A DNA stretch of 5,861 nucleotides, taken from NCBI GenBank assembly GCA_964395665.1, contig CAYNDH010000234.1, positions 1 through 5,861 on the forward strand, read 5' to 3'. A program made the position numbers and the translations under genes. The stretch is from JAEZAF01 sp964395665 (GTDB lineage: Bacteria > Chloroflexota > Anaerolineae > Aggregatilineales > Phototrophicaceae). Below are positions 4,679-5,861 of the stretch, one piece after another. The first letter of the stretch is position 1, and the number at the start of each line of letters is the position of its first letter. The notes beneath the pieces were generated by a model, which saw only the letters and a program-made list of their open reading frames with translations, ran no database searches and was not told where the DNA came from.

Positions 4679-5861
4679 GTGTCTCAACACCCTTCTTCCC
4701 CTCATACCAATTCACGCACCACCGCCCTCTGTTATGTTCGCAATTCATGGACCCGCACCGAAAAAGACCTGAACCGCGCCGAGCTTCAGCGTGTTAATAT
4801 CCTTGCCGTATGCACGGAAAATGGCTGGACGCCGGAATGGTACGAAGACGCTGACGGGCATCGTTCCGCCATGCATGAAGCGAACCGCCCCGGATGGCTC
4901 GCGCTGAAAAAGCGCATCGGAGACCCGGATGTGATCGCGCTCGTCACCAACGATCTCTCGCGCCTGCACCGCAGCAGTGAGCGCATTCGTGATCTATTGG
5001 AACAGCTTCAGCGCTGCCATGTCCAATTGATCCTTGCCGATCCGAACAAGGATATTGATCTCTCGACCGCAGAAGGCCGTCAGTTGGCACAGCTTCGGGC
5101 TGCCTTTGACGAGTGGTATACCGTCGATGTCTCCGAACGCCGCAAAGCCAGCATCGCCTACCGCAAATCCAAGGGCATCACCGCCGGTCTGCCGCCGTTT
5201 GGCACGGTCCGCAATAAGAAAACCGGCCATCTTGAGCCGACCCGCGAAGGCGCATGGCTGCTGCCGGATGGCACATGGCAGGCCAGTGAGGTCGGCGACC
5301 ATCCCCCAACCGATGGCGCGATCTGGCGCGGTTATTTTGACTGTGCCGTGCAAATCCTGCTGTTGTCAGCGGAGGGATTAGGCCGCCAGACGATCTGCCG
5401 CCAGTTGCAGGACGAAGGCTGGGCCAACCGTAACCGTCAGGGCCTGCCCTCACCGCTGGAAGTCGATGCTGTTCGGCGCGTGGCGGCCAATTGGCCGGAA
5501 TACGGCGGCTATGTCAGCGGCAAACGGGCCAGAGAGCGCGACCCGGTCGATTATCCGCCGGAAGAGATCATCGCAAAGCTGGACCCTGAACGGTCGGTCA
5601 TGGACATCGATCTGCTGGCGCGTGTCGCCCGCAACCGCTACGAGCGCGCCATCAGCAAGCGCAGACCGGAAGGCGACCGCCAGCAGAACAGACTCTACCC
5701 CTTCGCAGCGGTCATCTACTGCGCCCACTGTGAGCGCGTGGCCGCAGAACAGAACCGCCCCGAACTTCGCACCGCGCTTGCGGGGCGTCTGGGAAAGTAT
5801 TACCGTCACAGACCCGGCAGTTACTGCGGATGTATCATCCAGTCAGTACGCTGTGATACCT
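4679..5861 (+). CDS. Large serine recombinase (resolvase/invertase-type integrase), 3' end cut by the window
   Basis: GTG 4679 opens a frame with no stop to the window end (394 complete codons). An in-frame TAG at 4631 limits the start, and no other suitable start codon precedes M65. Residues 15-155 form the resolvase catalytic domain. Y19-V-R21-N-S23 carries the expected nucleophile serine, R70-P-G precedes a helix, and N91-D-L-S-R95-L-H-R98 supplies the two arginines of the D-R-L-x-R motif with serine replacing the usual aspartate. ID-STAEGR and the SERRKASIAYRKSKGITAG segment follow, ending in LPPFG. Residues about 165-300 match the recombinase domain (GLGRQTICRQLQDEGW, NWPEYGGYVSGK). C348-x-x-C351 and C383/C385 (or C392) suggest the zinc ribbon. 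A long coiled-coil and tail would lie beyond the edge. Such enzymes insert and excise phages and integrative elements at att sites. The DLSRLHR subfamily is, as I recall, frequent in Chloroflexota. Its substrate sites are unknown. Confidence 0.9.
   Translation, partial: MSQHPSSPHTNSRTTALCYVRNSWTRTEKDLNRAELQRVNILAVCTENGWTPEWYEDADGHRSAMHEANRPGWLALKKRIGDPDVIALVTNDLSRLHRSSERIRDLLEQLQRCHVQLILADPNKDIDLSTAEGRQLAQLRAAFDEWYTVDVSERRKASIAYRKSKGITAGLPPFGTVRNKKTGHLEPTREGAWLLPDGTWQASEVGDHPPTDGAIWRGYFDCAVQILLLSAEGLGRQTICRQLQDEGWANRNRQGLPSPLEVDAVRRVAANWPEYGGYVSGKRARERDPVDYPPEEIIAKLDPERSVMDIDLLARVARNRYERAISKRRPEGDRQQNRLYPFAAVIYCAHCERVAAEQNRPELRTALAGRLGKYYRHRPGSYCGCIIQSVRCDT

Noticed and set aside
4843..4954. 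Inactive recombinase because the D-R motif reads S-R
   Set aside because: The two arginines and the serine nucleophile are present, and DLSRLHR is typical of this subfamily as I recall it, so loss of activity is not supported.

Overview
The window is a GC-rich bacterial sequence. It looks like a draft or metagenome scaffold, because an exactly 100-base run of N (1707-1806) interrupts one gene. Family-level cues point to the Chloroflexota, probably Anaerolineae-like. These cues are a SARP/BTAD regulator with an H-x-H...C-x-x-C segment and an LPPLPPLVFGRE linker leading into NB-ARC, a serine recombinase with the DLSRLHR signature, and short palindromic intergenic repeats. The assignment is by recall of these families, not by a search.

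Layout, all genes on the + strand. 1-356 is the 3' end of a gene ending in a beta-rich accessory domain like those found at the C-termini of secreted proteins. 357-915 is non-coding and full of palindromes, including a 92-bp element with 11-bp perfect terminal inverted repeats. It ends in a TATAAT box, an inverted repeat and a ribosome binding site. 916-4481 encodes an AfsR-like signal-transduction ATPase: winged helix plus BTAD (916-1706), the gap, NB-ARC plus a C-terminal winged helix (1807-2888), then a TPR protein (2919-4481). 4482-4678 is an intergenic stretch with a TTGACA box, a 10-bp palindrome and a 49-bp imperfect inverted repeat. 4679 to the window end is a large serine recombinase cut off by the end.

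The most unusual point is the junction between NB-ARC and the TPR gene. In AfsR-like regulators these parts normally form one polypeptide. Here three copies of a 17-bp repeat (2875-2925) lie between them. Each copy carries an ATGA stop/start overlap, so the NB-ARC stop, two six-residue mini-ORFs and the TPR start follow one another through all three reading frames. The array is 51 bp long, so both halves are in the same frame. Removing the array, or reading through a single TGA, would give one continuous protein. None of the three ATGs has a visible Shine-Dalgarno sequence.

Functional picture (inference): the BTAD/NB-ARC part would bind DNA and switch with nucleotide state, while the TPR part would sense a ligand or partner. 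The regulon and signal cannot be read from the window. The recombinase has its own promoter candidate and leader, and may mark the edge of an integrated element.
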